Positions 17,326-25,688 of a stretch of 64,000 bases of DNA are shown here, piece by piece. The position numbers and the translations under genes were made by a program. This DNA is from an uncultured Actinomycetes bacterium. GTDB lineage: Bacteria; Actinomycetota; CADDZG01; WHSQ01. The stretch lies in assembly GCA_937863385.1 (NCBI GenBank), contig CALMBW010000019.1:223238-287237 (forward strand). The letters are read 5' to 3'. A model generated the notes under the pieces. The model saw nothing but the letters and a program-made list of their open reading frames with translations, was not told the DNA's origin and made no database searches. Numbering within the stretch: position 1 is the stretch's first letter; each line of letters starts with the position of its first letter.

Positions 17326-19464
17326 TTACCGGCGACGGGCGGGTCCTTCGACCGCGGGACACCCGATCAGATCCCCAACCGAATGCTGAACGGCCACCAC
17401 CCTGTACTTGTCCTTCGGCAACTTCACTCCGAGGCCGAAGCTGCCATCGCTGCCGGTGGACTTGGACTTCACGGTGATCCACTCACCCGCCTGCTTGCGC
17501 TGAAGCTCCATCGGGGCCCTCACCGAGCAAGCCCAGTGGCCGTCGTCGAGCGGACGCACCATTCCGAACGCCGAAACCCGGCCCTCGAACCTGGTGATGC
17601 TCGCCTTAAGCTTCCGCAGGTGCTCGGTGAACACATCTGGATAAGGATCGTCCGGCACGCTGCCCAACAGAGCGAGAGAGTTCGCCACGTTCAAGCGACC
17701 ATCGGTTGCAGTCTTTCCCACCGAGCTTTCAAGCGGGTCCGAACCCTCGAGGATGGCCCAGCGCACCTGCTCGGGTGTCAGCGACGGATCGGCAGCGAAC
17801 AGTAGTGCAGCAGCGCCGGCAACATGCGGCGACGCCATCGACGTGCCCACGTAGTTGTCGTAGTGATCGGGACCGTAGTCGGTGTCGAAACAGCGGATCT
17901 TGTGGTCGGTCATGTAGGCACCGTTGAAGCCGCCGGAGTTCGAGTGATCGTCGCTCACGAATCGCCACCGCACGAAGATCTCATCACCTTCATACGCTCC
18001 AAGGTCTACGTTCGCGCTTTGCTTGAAACCTCGGTAGCGCTCGAGCTCGTCCCATGTCGACCCATCGCGTGACACCTCGAACGCCATGTAGGCGTGCTTA
18101 CGCACGGTCTCGAGGTCGAGCCCCCACGTAGCTTCACAACCAGATTCATCGGTTAGATCGATCGGATCTGCGTACTGCACCCATGAATCGGTGTTCGGCT
18201 CGTAAGGGCCGGGGCCATCGGAAAGGATGAAGTAGCCGTACTGCGCAGGAGCTTCGCGCGTCCACTCGTTGTTCATTCCGCCGGTGATCCACTGATCACC
18301 GAACGGGTAGTCGAATATCTGCGTCTTCATCGGCACCGAGTACGGCTGGGTACTCAACACATTGATGCCCGGAGCTGCGATGTCGACGTTGCCCGGTCCA
18401 AAGTGAGAGAACTCTTGGAAGTCGTCGAGGGGGCCGGACGCGGCAACACAGATAACGTTATCGGTCCAGATGTTGCACGGAGCATCTGCACGACGATCGT
18501 TGTTGATTCCGGCATTGCCTGATGCCACGACGTAGAGAGTGTTGGGATGGGACTGGATCGCGTTGAGGAATGACTTGGGGATGCCGGCCCCGCCCAGGCT
18601 GGCGTTGACGACCCGAGCGCCCAACTCCCCGGCCTGGTTGAAAGCGGCCGCGATCGATGCGTTAGTGAGCATGCCCTCGGGACCAGCAACCTTCATCGCG
18701 TAAAGACCGGTGGTCCAGTTCACGCCGGCTACGCCGACACCGTTGTTACCGACAGCGCCGACCGTGCCAGCGACGTGACTTCCGTGGCCATCGTAGGAGT
18801 CCTGACGAGGATCGCTGTCGTTGAAACCGAAGTCATACCCACCGACGATGTTCGCAGCTAGATCCGGATGATCGATGTCGACGCCGTCATCCACGATCGC
18901 AACGAGCACATCCGAACTACCAGTCGTCGTCTCCCACGCCTCTGGTGCATCGATGTCGGCGTCGGGGACACCGGGAACTCCCGCGACGACCTGCCCGGTG
19001 TTGTTGAGGCCCCATTCCTGTCCGAAGAGGGGATCGTTCGGCTCGGCTCGGAGCTCGAACAGATAGTTCGGTTCGGCGAAGGCCACTCCATCAACTCTTT
19101 CGAGCTTGCGAGTTGCCCGCTCAACAGACACGCCTTTGCGCAGGCCCAGGACACGAAGGCGACCCCACGCGTCCCGTGACGCTCGGGCCGCACGAGCCGA
19201 GCGCTCTGCCTGCGCTGCGGTCGTCAAACGGAGGTCTTGAGCTTCGGCGAGGACTCGGCCCTCGGCCGATCTTGCGGTCAACCCGACCACTATCTCGCCG
19301 GGAACCCATCTCGGGGTAGAGGCCTTGCGGGCTGTCGGGGGCCGGGCAGCTGCTCGTTCGGCTAGAGGGCTACCGGGGGCCGCACCGGATGCTCCTGAAG
19401 GTCCCATCAACGACAGCGCCAACAGCGTCACCAGCCCAGCCACGATCACCTTGCGCAAACTCAT
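17326..19464 (-). CDS. Secreted subtilisin-like serine protease (S8) with inserted jelly-roll domain and shared C-terminal domain
   Basis: A 712-residue preproprotease. The signal peptide covers about 1-27 and a fervidolysin-like propeptide runs to about 140 (VPGEIVVGL, VDGVAFAEPNYLFEL). The triad is D192 (VAIVDDGVD), H227 (GHGSHVAGT) and S542 (GTSMASPHVAG), with oxyanion N317. Between N317 and S542 there are 225 residues instead of the usual 65 or so; residues about 375-525 resemble the jelly-roll domain of immune-inhibitor-A proteases (EVSRDGSTWDELERYRG, VRWRFVSDD). The last 95 residues are the C-terminal domain shared with three other secreted proteins here (GEWITVKSKSTG, KYRVVAV). It probably degrades extracellular protein. 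Confidence 0.92.
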   Translation of the reverse strand: MSLRKVIVAGLVTLLALSLMGPSGASGAAPGSPLAERAAARPPTARKASTPRWVPGEIVVGLTARSAEGRVLAEAQDLRLTTAAQAERSARAARASRDAWGRLRVLGLRKGVSVERATRKLERVDGVAFAEPNYLFELRAEPNDPLFGQEWGLNNTGQVVAGVPGVPDADIDAPEAWETTTGSSDVLVAIVDDGVDIDHPDLAANIVGGYDFGFNDSDPRQDSYDGHGSHVAGTVGAVGNNGVGVAGVNWTTGLYAMKVAGPEGMLTNASIAAAFNQAGELGARVVNASLGGAGIPKSFLNAIQSHPNTLYVVASGNAGINNDRRADAPCNIWTDNVICVAASGPLDDFQEFSHFGPGNVDIAAPGINVLSTQPYSVPMKTQIFDYPFGDQWITGGMNNEWTREAPAQYGYFILSDGPGPYEPNTDSWVQYADPIDLTDESGCEATWGLDLETVRKHAYMAFEVSRDGSTWDELERYRGFKQSANVDLGAYEGDEIFVRWRFVSDDHSNSGGFNGAYMTDHKIRCFDTDYGPDHYDNYVGTSMASPHVAGAAALLFAADPSLTPEQVRWAILEGSDPLESSVGKTATDGRLNVANSLALLGSVPDDPYPDVFTEHLRKLKASITRFEGRVSAFGMVRPLDDGHWACSVRAPMELQRKQAGEWITVKSKSTGSDGSFGLGVKLPKDKYRVVAVQHSVGDLIGCPAVEGPARRR

Positions 19465-19526
19465 CCCCTCCCGATCGCAGCATCTGCTGCCTGATACCGA
19501 TCACAACGCCTATGGACAGCAGAAAG

Positions 19527-19847
19527 TTAGAGGCTAGGCCACTCTTTCTTCTTCTCTTTGATCTCGGGCCAATCGGTCGGGTTGTCTTCGTCGGGAGCAG
19601 CGATGACGTCTCCGAGATCGCGCTTGCCCTTGATGTCCCCTGCCGCCGTCAACAGATCCTCGAGAGACTTGCGAGGCTTACCTTCGATCCGCAATCTGAG
19701 GGCCGCAAGAACATCGGCGTGCTCGTCACTCAGCCCCGCTCCCCGATCGATCTCAGCCAAGGTGTCCGCTGCCTTGGAGATCAGTTTCCGATCGTCCCGC
19801 TCCTGCTTACGCAGCTTCTCAAGCTCTCTGTCCTTGTCATCGCCCAT
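19527..19847 (-). CDS. Small charged coiled-coil protein, unknown function
   Basis: A 106-residue, highly charged, cysteine-free protein with no signal peptide. Residues 1-35 (KDRELEKLRKQERDDRKLIS) are predicted helical and may form a coiled coil; the C-terminus is lysine-rich (IKEKKKEWPSL). I do not recognise a family. It lies 62 bp upstream of the subtilase on the same strand, so the two may be co-transcribed, but nothing links them functionally. The start ATG 19847 follows a short GGGG stretch. Confidence 0.6.
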   Translation of the reverse strand: MGDDKDRELEKLRKQERDDRKLISKAADTLAEIDRGAGLSDEHADVLAALRLRIEGKPRKSLEDLLTAAGDIKGKRDLGDVIAAPDEDNPTDWPEIKEKKKEWPSL

Positions 19848-19901
19848 CCCCCAACCCTACGACGACGCCCCAGTCTCGGAGAGGCACCTGCCCCCTTCTG
19901 A

Positions 19902-20199
19902 GGTTACGGCGAGTGGCTCCGGGTGCTTCTTGGGGGAAAACCAAAGCGGCAGCGACGAGAGCGGGGGAGGTTCCGGCGAGTGGCTCCGGGTGTTGCTGGG
20001 GGGAAAACCAAAGTCAAACCCGGGCAGCGACGGGGTTGGGGAGGTTCCGGCGAGTGGCTCCGGGTGTTGCTGGAGGGAAAACCAAAGTCAAACCCGGGCA
20101 GCGACGGGGTTGGGGAGGTTCCGGCGAGTGGCTCCGGGTTTCGCTGGGGGACTCGAATGTAGCAACAGAGGCGCTGAGCGCACGTTTTGATGATTTGGA
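19902..20199. repeat. Capped-array repeat, copy A2 (forward array and forward cap)
   Basis: Units begin with GGTTCCGGCGAGTGGCTCC at 19969, 20043 and 20117, an exact 74-base period, with a diverged first unit from 19902. The cap at 20156-20199 begins with ATGTAGCAACAGAGG and ends with GTTTTGATGATTTGG; here it contains the palindrome GCGCTGAGCGC. The array is on the outside and the cap on the inside, next to the AbiEi-like gene. The units are contiguous with no unique spacers, so this is not a CRISPR array. Confidence 0.9.
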
Positions 20200-20247
20200 G
20201 TGACGCAGCGCATCTCGGGATGACCATCGAGCCGGTATCCCTGACCT

Positions 20248-21162
20248 ATGGACGCCGACCTTGCCTGCCAGAAGATCGCATCGCGCCAACATGGAGCCAT
20301 CCACAAGGATCAGGCCCATCAGTCGGGACTAAGCCAATCGGGGATAGGCCGTCGGGTGAGGGCAGGGAGGTGGACACGGATCTTCCCTGGTGTCTTTGTG
20401 ATCGGCCCGGAAAGGATGAGCCCGAAGGCGCGCCTCATGGGTGCTTCCCTGTGGGCATCGCCTCATGGCTTGGTCTCACACCGTTCGGCGGCATGGCTCT
20501 ACGGAATGAACGTCGGGTGGGACGACTGCATCGATCTGACGCTGTGGTCTCGAAGGCGGCCCCCCGATGGCATGAACATCTTCATCGATCACCTGCCACT
20601 ACCGACGGCGACCTTCGACCAGATACGAGTGCCACGTCCGGAGATCGTTCTACTCCAGCTGTGCGGGCTGTTGGATGCCGAGCGTGCCGAGATGGTGATG
20701 GACAAGGCGATCCATGATGGGGTCGTAAGACTTGGTGCCCTGGTGCGTACCCTTAATCGCAACGCGAGCACCGGGCGGCGAGGCATGAAGCTGTTTCGGA
20801 AGTTGGCAAAGGAAAGATGTGCGCTCGGCGCAACCGATTCATGGGCTGAGGACTATTTCGCTCGCCTGGCCCGCAAACACAAGATCGATCTGCTGCACCA
20901 CCATGCAGTGAGAGACGGTCGATTCATAGCCGAGCTGGACTTTGCTCACCTGCTAACAAAGGTGAATATCGAGATCGACGGATCGCTCGTCCACAACAAC
21001 CCCATCCAGAACGAACGTGACAAGAGAAGGGACGTTGAGTTGGGTCTGCGCGGCTGGATCGTGCTCCGATTCACCTACCGCGACCTAGTCGAGCGCCCCG
21101 AGTGGGTCATCGCATCGACTCGACGCGCGATCGAGGCCCGCACTCCGCTCCTCTTCCACTAA
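20248..21162 (+). CDS. AbiEi-like antitoxin domain plus DUF559 nuclease-like domain protein
   Basis: A 304-residue protein. The N-terminal about 100 residues resemble the winged-helix AbiEi-type antitoxin domain (SGLSQSGIGRRVRAGRWTRI, then GVFVIGP and LVSHRSAAWLYGM). The C-terminal part (about 225-300) looks like DUF559/Vsr-fold proteins (AELDFAHLLTKVNIEIDG and RDVELGLRGWIVLRFTYRDL), a PD-(D/E)XK-type fold with possible active-site acids. Such fusions are widespread in actinobacteria, with no proven function. No AbiEii toxin is adjacent. The gene is enclosed by inverted repeat arrays (A2 and A3), its stop codon only five bases from the A3 cap. Confidence 0.83.
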   Translation: MDADLACQKIASRQHGAIHKDQAHQSGLSQSGIGRRVRAGRWTRIFPGVFVIGPERMSPKARLMGASLWASPHGLVSHRSAAWLYGMNVGWDDCIDLTLWSRRRPPDGMNIFIDHLPLPTATFDQIRVPRPEIVLLQLCGLLDAERAEMVMDKAIHDGVVRLGALVRTLNRNASTGRRGMKLFRKLAKERCALGATDSWAEDYFARLARKHKIDLLHHHAVRDGRFIAELDFAHLLTKVNIEIDGSLVHNNPIQNERDKRRDVELGLRGWIVLRFTYRDLVERPEWVIASTRRAIEARTPLLFH

Positions 21163-21167
21163 CTGAA

Positions 21168-21412
21168 CGCCAAATCACCAAAACGTGCGCTCAGCGACTC
21201 TGTTGCTACATCTTGAAGGCCCCCCAGCAACACCCGGGGCCAGACGCCGGAACCACTCGCTCCCCGTCGCTGCCCGGGTTCGACTTTGGGTTTCCTTCGA
21301 GAGACACCCGGAGCCACTCGCCGGAACCACTCGCTCCCCGTCGCTGCCCGGGTTTGACTTTGGTTTCCCCCCAAGCAGAACCCGGAGCCACACGCCGGAA
21401 CCACCTCGCACC
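21168..21412. repeat. Capped-array repeat, copy A3 (reverse cap and reverse array)
   Basis: The cap is at 21168-21212 (CGCCAAATCACCAAAACG ... GCTACATC). Reverse units follow with CCCGGAGCC at 21307 and 21381, again a 74-base period, and a further diverged unit from about 21230. It is the mirror image of copy A2 across the AbiEi-like gene and ends within ten bases of the stop of the convergent M28 peptidase gene. Confidence 0.9.
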
Positions 21413-21419
21413 CCGTTGC

Positions 21420-22457
21420 CTAGGGGAGGGCGTCGAGGAGCATGGTGGTGTAGTAGGCGCTGAGGAAGGTGTTCTCGGTGCCCATCTCGAGGTTCTCGCG
21501 GCCCTCGGCTACTTGCTCCATGAAAGCGACCGTGTCCCACGGTTGGTGATAGCCGGGATAGTCACTCGCGGTGCGCATCCCGGTCCAGCGCATGCTGAAG
21601 ATGCCCTTCTCGGCGAAGTTCCTCTCGTCAGAGTTGCGGATGTTCGGCCCGCAGCTACAAACGTGCGGCTCGGTACCGACCGGCCACTTCTCGGCTGCGG
21701 TCGGGCCCCCGTTCCCTTCGGGGAAACCCAGGTAGTCGAAGTTGACGTAGTCGATGATCGGCTCGGCGAAGGCTCCGTCGATGGGGCCGTGATAGATGCA
21801 GATGCAGTACGGGGCCGGGTAGCCGATGCCGACCATGTCGAAGCCCATGGCTGCCCGGAACTTCACACCGGCAGGAAGCTCGTTGGTGTAAAGACTCGAG
21901 CCCCTGAGGCCCGTCTCTTCACCATCGAACCACAAGATGGCGATTGAGCGCTTGGTCTTGATCTTCGAGAAAGCCTTTGCGAAGTAGCGCAGGATGTTGG
22001 TGCCGCTTCCGTCGTCGTAAGCACCCTCAAGGGTGAAACCGGCGGAAGCGACCGTGTCGTAGTGAGCGACGAAAGCGATCCATTCGTTGGGCTTGGTTGT
22101 TCCGCGCTTGACCGCCTCGATCACACGCACAGTGTTGCCGGTTTGACCCTCACCTTCGTACTCGATGATGCGGGTCTTGTAGCCAAGCTTCCTGGTCTCT
22201 TTGGCAAGGAACTCACTGGCAGGGATGTTCGAACCAACCGGAGTACCGGCAAGCACACTCTGACGCAGTGGGTATCGAGCTACGAAGTCTTCGAGGCCAG
22301 CGATGATCTCCTTGCCCGTGATCTTTGGCTTGGGCACGCTATCGAGATCGATGAAATCGCTCTTGCCCTTTGCCGCTGCAGGAACTGCACCGCCTCCAAC
22401 GAAAGCCGGGAGGACCAGAGCCGTCGCGAGAACAGCGGTAACCAGGCGCTTGAACAC
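21420..22457 (-). CDS. Secreted M28-family zinc aminopeptidase
   Basis: A 345-residue exported peptidase with a signal peptide of about 29 residues. The two-zinc site of family M28 is complete: H132 (VAHYDTVAS), D148 (GAYDDGSGT), E180/E181 (WFDGEETGLRGS), D207 (MGFDMVGIG) and H304 (GYHQPWDTV). Two cysteine-rich patches (APYCICIYHG, PHVCSCGPN) may form disulfides outside the cell. M28 enzymes remove N-terminal residues from peptides, fitting with the CocE-type hydrolase and subtilase in this window. It is monocistronic between repeat copy A3 and a divergent secreted-protein gene. Confidence 0.92.
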   Translation of the reverse strand: MFKRLVTAVLATALVLPAFVGGGAVPAAAKGKSDFIDLDSVPKPKITGKEIIAGLEDFVARYPLRQSVLAGTPVGSNIPASEFLAKETRKLGYKTRIIEYEGEGQTGNTVRVIEAVKRGTTKPNEWIAFVAHYDTVASAGFTLEGAYDDGSGTNILRYFAKAFSKIKTKRSIAILWFDGEETGLRGSSLYTNELPAGVKFRAAMGFDMVGIGYPAPYCICIYHGPIDGAFAEPIIDYVNFDYLGFPEGNGGPTAAEKWPVGTEPHVCSCGPNIRNSDERNFAEKGIFSMRWTGMRTASDYPGYHQPWDTVAFMEQVAEGRENLEMGTENTFLSAYYTTMLLDALP

Positions 22458-22642
22458 TTCGTACTACCCCTCTATCAGATGGCCGCGTGGCACGGGCAAA
22501 TCGTCCCGTTTCGAGCAGTTCTCCGCCCGGCCCCCGAGTCCTTCACCAGCAAAGGGGCAGGACAGACGAGCCTTCTGTCGAATCTCTTGGGCGACGGCAG
22601 ATGACCGTCCACACGAACGAGGACCACTCGGGGAGAAACGAC

Positions 22643-23353
22643 ATGAAGACCAAGAGGTACGCAGCCGTTCTGCTAGCCGCACTCGTAGCCGGAGCACTCT
22701 TTGCTCCCAACAGTGCCCTTGCCAAGAAGAAGAAGACCAAAGGCAAGTCCGGCCCCGTGGTCGTTGGCACCGATAGCGCCGGAGATTGGGGCGCCGCCGT
22801 CGACGCTAACCTCGCCCCCATCGGTGACGCACTGGGGCAGGATCTCGTAGGGGCCGAGATCGGTCCCGGAGAGAAGGGCATCCTCAACTTCGTCATCAAA
22901 CTCAACTCGCTTCCGGCCAACGGTGGGATCCCTGAGGTAAGCCGCTATTCATGGGATTTCAATGTGGACGGAGAGGCAGTCGAGCTGGACGGCAAATACA
23001 CCAACTACTCCCGAGGGATATGCGACCCCACATCGGGACAGTGCCCTCCCCCCCGAGACCCGGGTCAGCAGCCCTTCTTCGTCCGGGGCAACTGCACCAC
23101 GGTCGAGGGAACGAATGTCGTCACCTGCCAAGAGCTCGGCATCGTGCAAGCAACCTTCGACGCAGCGAAAGCCACGATCACCATCCCCGTCCCCGCTGAG
23201 TTGATCAATGCGAAGCCGGGAAGCAAGATCACCCCGGGGGTCGGCCTGTTTGGAGGAACCGTTGAGGCCGCGCCGGCAGCTTTCCTCACGAGCGGCAACT
23301 TCCCGGCCGACGGTCTCCTCGTTACCGTCGAGTACGTCGTGCCCAAGGTCTAA
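22643..23353 (+). CDS. Secreted protein of unknown function
   Basis: A 236-residue exported protein; the signal peptide (YAAVLLAALVAGALFAPNSALA) is followed by a lysine-rich stretch (KKKKTKGKSG). The rest is beta-rich and contains four cysteines: two in GICDPTSGQCPPPRDPG and two in RGNCTTVEGTNVVTCQ. I do not recognise a family, although the length and the PGEKGILNFVIKLN segment suggest an Ig-like sandwich. ATG 22643 follows a GGGAG site. It is followed by a strong terminator, then by another secreted-protein gene in the same direction. Confidence 0.8.
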   Translation: MKTKRYAAVLLAALVAGALFAPNSALAKKKKTKGKSGPVVVGTDSAGDWGAAVDANLAPIGDALGQDLVGAEIGPGEKGILNFVIKLNSLPANGGIPEVSRYSWDFNVDGEAVELDGKYTNYSRGICDPTSGQCPPPRDPGQQPFFVRGNCTTVEGTNVVTCQELGIVQATFDAAKATITIPVPAELINAKPGSKITPGVGLFGGTVEAAPAAFLTSGNFPADGLLVTVEYVVPKV

Positions 23354-23368
23354 CGAAACCGCACTCTA

Positions 23369-23400
23369 AGAAGGGCGCCCTTCGGGGCGCCCTTCTCGCG
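23369..23400 (+). terminator. Rho-independent terminator
   Basis: AGAAGGGCGCC and GGCGCCCTTCT form an 11-bp stem with a short CTTCGG-type loop, 16 bases after the stop at 23353. It separates the two secreted-protein genes. Confidence 0.85.
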
Positions 23401-23528
23401 TGATCCATCCGGCTCTGCCGGATCGGCTCACCCACCACAGTTGGGAGGGGCCCGCAGGAATGGAGAAGCTCGTGACGAATCACCCCTCAACGCACCTCGA
23501 CATCCTGGACTCAGGAGGGAGTTACGAA

Positions 23529-24749
23529 ATGAAGAAGGTAAGGACAGGTCTACTGGCGGCTCTTGCCGCGTTCGGCCTCGTGGCCGGGGCCCTGGGGACG
23601 CCTGCTGCTGCAGGAAAGATCAAGTCTGCGCCGCTCAAGGGCGAAGGCGAAGGTCTCGAGATCGTCGCGAACATCGCCTACAGCGGCGGCACCGACATGG
23701 AGTACACCACCATCAAGGGCAAGCCTTACGCGTTCGTCGCCAACGGCGTTGCATCGGCCGACGAGCCTGCGGGGCTGCGTGTGATCGACATCTCCAACCC
23801 GGAGAAGCCCAAGGTCGTCGCGTTCCTGCCTTGTCGCATGAACCAGGGTGACATCCAGATCAGCTACGACAACAAGTACGTCTACATGGCTTCAGACGCC
23901 GCCGGTGGCCCAGACGCATGCCTCGGCGTGGGCAAGGAAGGTTTCCAGATCTTCGACGTGCGCAACCCCGCCAAGCCTAAGCCGGTCGGTTTCGCCGAGA
24001 CCCGTTCGTCCCACAACGTGACCGCCCACCCGAGCAAGCCCTACGTCTACAACTCGAGTTCCCTGTCGGGGACCGGCGCGATCCAGATCTGGAACGTGAA
24101 GAACCCCAAGAAACCAGAACTCGTCAAGAGTGTGACCCTTATCCCGCTTTCACCGCACGACATCAGCTTCAACAGCGATGGCAGCAAGATCGTCACCGCG
24201 GGGATCGACAAGTTCGAGATCTACGACACCACAGATCCCGAGAACCCGTCGATCGAGTTCGTGGGTCAGTGCCCGGGATGCTCGATCACACACGACGCCA
24301 AGTTCCTTCCGGACGACTCCGGTCTGGTCATCGGTGACGAGGGCGGTGGCGGTGGCGCCTACCCGTGCCCCGGCGGTCAGCTCCACTTCTATCAGTTCCA
24401 GGGTGGCGTTCCCGTCTACACCGGTGTCTACGCTCCAGACGAAGTCGCGCTCGCTCGTGACGGGCAGTCCGGCCCCGCCGGTTGCACCAGCCACGTGTTC
24501 GAGATCTCCGATGACGGCACTAAGGTCTCGGTCTCTTGGTACTCCGCCGGAACCCGTTACCTCGATGTCTCAGCGATGATGGGCGCATCCTTCGGTGGAG
24601 ATGCCGTCCCGGGCGGCGTCGTTGAACTTGGTTGGTTCATGCCCGAGGGTGGCTCGTCCTGGAGCTCCAAGTTCTTCAACCAGGATGGCAAGTACATCTT
24701 CAGCAACGACATCCAGCGCGGTTTCGACGTCTTCAAGATCAGCAAGTAG
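23529..24749 (+). CDS. Secreted LVIVD-repeat beta-propeller protein
   Basis: A 406-residue exported protein with a signal peptide (TGLLAALAAFGLVAGALG). It carries LVIVD-type blades: VIDISNPEKPKVV, IFDVRNPAKPKPV, IWNVKNPKKPELV and IYDTTDPENPSIE, each closing a beta-propeller blade, plus late segments (FDVFKISK at the very end). LVIVD proteins are surface propellers with presumed binding or adhesion roles. ATG 23529 is the start because TCAGGAGGGA lies nine bases upstream and the signal peptide follows; an in-frame extension to 23400 lacks these. A good terminator follows. Confidence 0.88.
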   Translation: MKKVRTGLLAALAAFGLVAGALGTPAAAGKIKSAPLKGEGEGLEIVANIAYSGGTDMEYTTIKGKPYAFVANGVASADEPAGLRVIDISNPEKPKVVAFLPCRMNQGDIQISYDNKYVYMASDAAGGPDACLGVGKEGFQIFDVRNPAKPKPVGFAETRSSHNVTAHPSKPYVYNSSSLSGTGAIQIWNVKNPKKPELVKSVTLIPLSPHDISFNSDGSKIVTAGIDKFEIYDTTDPENPSIEFVGQCPGCSITHDAKFLPDDSGLVIGDEGGGGGAYPCPGGQLHFYQFQGGVPVYTGVYAPDEVALARDGQSGPAGCTSHVFEISDDGTKVSVSWYSAGTRYLDVSAMMGASFGGDAVPGGVVELGWFMPEGGSSWSSKFFNQDGKYIFSNDIQRGFDVFKISK

Positions 24750-24782
24750 CAACTAGCTCTCAACCACTACGGTGGCTGAGAT

Positions 24783-24820
24783 AGAACCCCGGGCCAACCC
24801 CTCCGGCCCGGGGTTCTCTC
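24783..24820 (+). terminator. Rho-independent terminator after LVIVD gene
   Basis: AGAACCCCGGGCC pairs with GGCCCGGGGTTCT across a nine-base loop, followed by CTCGTTCTC. Confidence 0.85.
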
Positions 24821-24936
24821 GTTCTCGGGTTCCTTGGCGGAAATTGCTCTTGCAGGACTAGGTCCTCCTCAAGCATTTTGCGCACTTTGCCGATGGCATA
24901 GAAGAACTAGTCGCATAGGTGCAGAGGGGACGGATT

Positions 24937-25596
24937 GTGCACATGACGCAAGTTCCGAATGCCTTGGTGGCAGATCTCGGACGTGCGAAAAGGATAGATC
25001 AGCTGTTGGCCGCGATCGACGAACACGATCACTACACGGGCGGCCATTCGTGCCGGGTAGCGGCTCAAGCAGGGCTGCTCGCGCGGCTCATTGGGCTCGA
25101 CGACCGAACGGTCGAGAGGGTCAAGGCTGCCGGGCTCGTTCACGACATCGGCAAGGTCCATATCCAGCGGCACATCCTCCGCAAGCGCTCGGAACTGACC
25201 GAGTGCGAGCTAGCTCAGATGAAGATGCACCCCATAACGGGAGCCGCGATGCTCTCGTACATCCCCGGCATGGAGGAACTCGCTCCGATCGTCCTGCATC
25301 ACCACGAGCGTTGGGACGGGCAGGGATATCCGACGGGTGTGAGCGGCATCGATATCCCGCTCGAGTCACGCATCATCTTCGTTGCCGACGCCTTCGATGC
25401 GATGACGACGGCTCGCTCGTACGGTGACATCGTCGGAACGAGATTGGCCATCGAGGAGATCGATAGATGTGCAGGGTGGCAGTTCGACCCTTCCGTTGCT
25501 CATGCCATCAAGCTCGCATACGACAAGAAGTGGCTGGAGCCCAACGGCATCGAAGACCGGATCCCCGCCGTCGATATCCCCCGCCACCCCTACTAG
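24937..25596 (+). CDS. HD-GYP-type phosphohydrolase domain protein
   Basis: A 219-residue single-domain protein with HD-GYP motifs in order: HYTGGHSCRVA, VHDIGKVHI, KMHPITGAAML, and the family signature HHHERWDGQGYP followed by IIFVADAFDAMTT. HD-GYP proteins hydrolyse cyclic di-GMP or related nucleotides; many have receiver or sensor domains, but none is fused here. No diguanylate cyclase is near. GTG 24937 is used because GAGGGGA lies at a proper distance; ATG 24943 and GTG 24919 are possible alternatives. The C-terminus (DIPRHPY) is short and normal. Confidence 0.88.
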   Translation: MHMTQVPNALVADLGRAKRIDQLLAAIDEHDHYTGGHSCRVAAQAGLLARLIGLDDRTVERVKAAGLVHDIGKVHIQRHILRKRSELTECELAQMKMHPITGAAMLSYIPGMEELAPIVLHHHERWDGQGYPTGVSGIDIPLESRIIFVADAFDAMTTARSYGDIVGTRLAIEEIDRCAGWQFDPSVAHAIKLAYDKKWLEPNGIEDRIPAVDIPRHPY

Positions 25597-25631
25597 CCTC
25601 CCGGGCTCGCTTCGATCCTCGGAGCCGGCGC

Positions 25632-25688
25632 TTTTCTCCGCGTTCTGGTGGCTGCTATGCAGCCGTATTCCGACGCAGAATCGGGGGG
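25632..25688. repeat. Direct repeat C, copy 1
   Basis: TTTCTCCGCGTTCTGGTGGC, the small palindrome GGCTGC-TAT-GCAGCC, then CGTATTCCGACGCAGAATC and a G-run. It ends exactly at the stop codon of the lipoprotein gene; the second copy lies at 27199-27256. Confidence 0.75.

Noticed and set aside
19902..20199. Possible CRISPR array
   Set aside because: The 74-base units are contiguous and nearly identical along their whole length; there are no unique spacers and no cas genes nearby.
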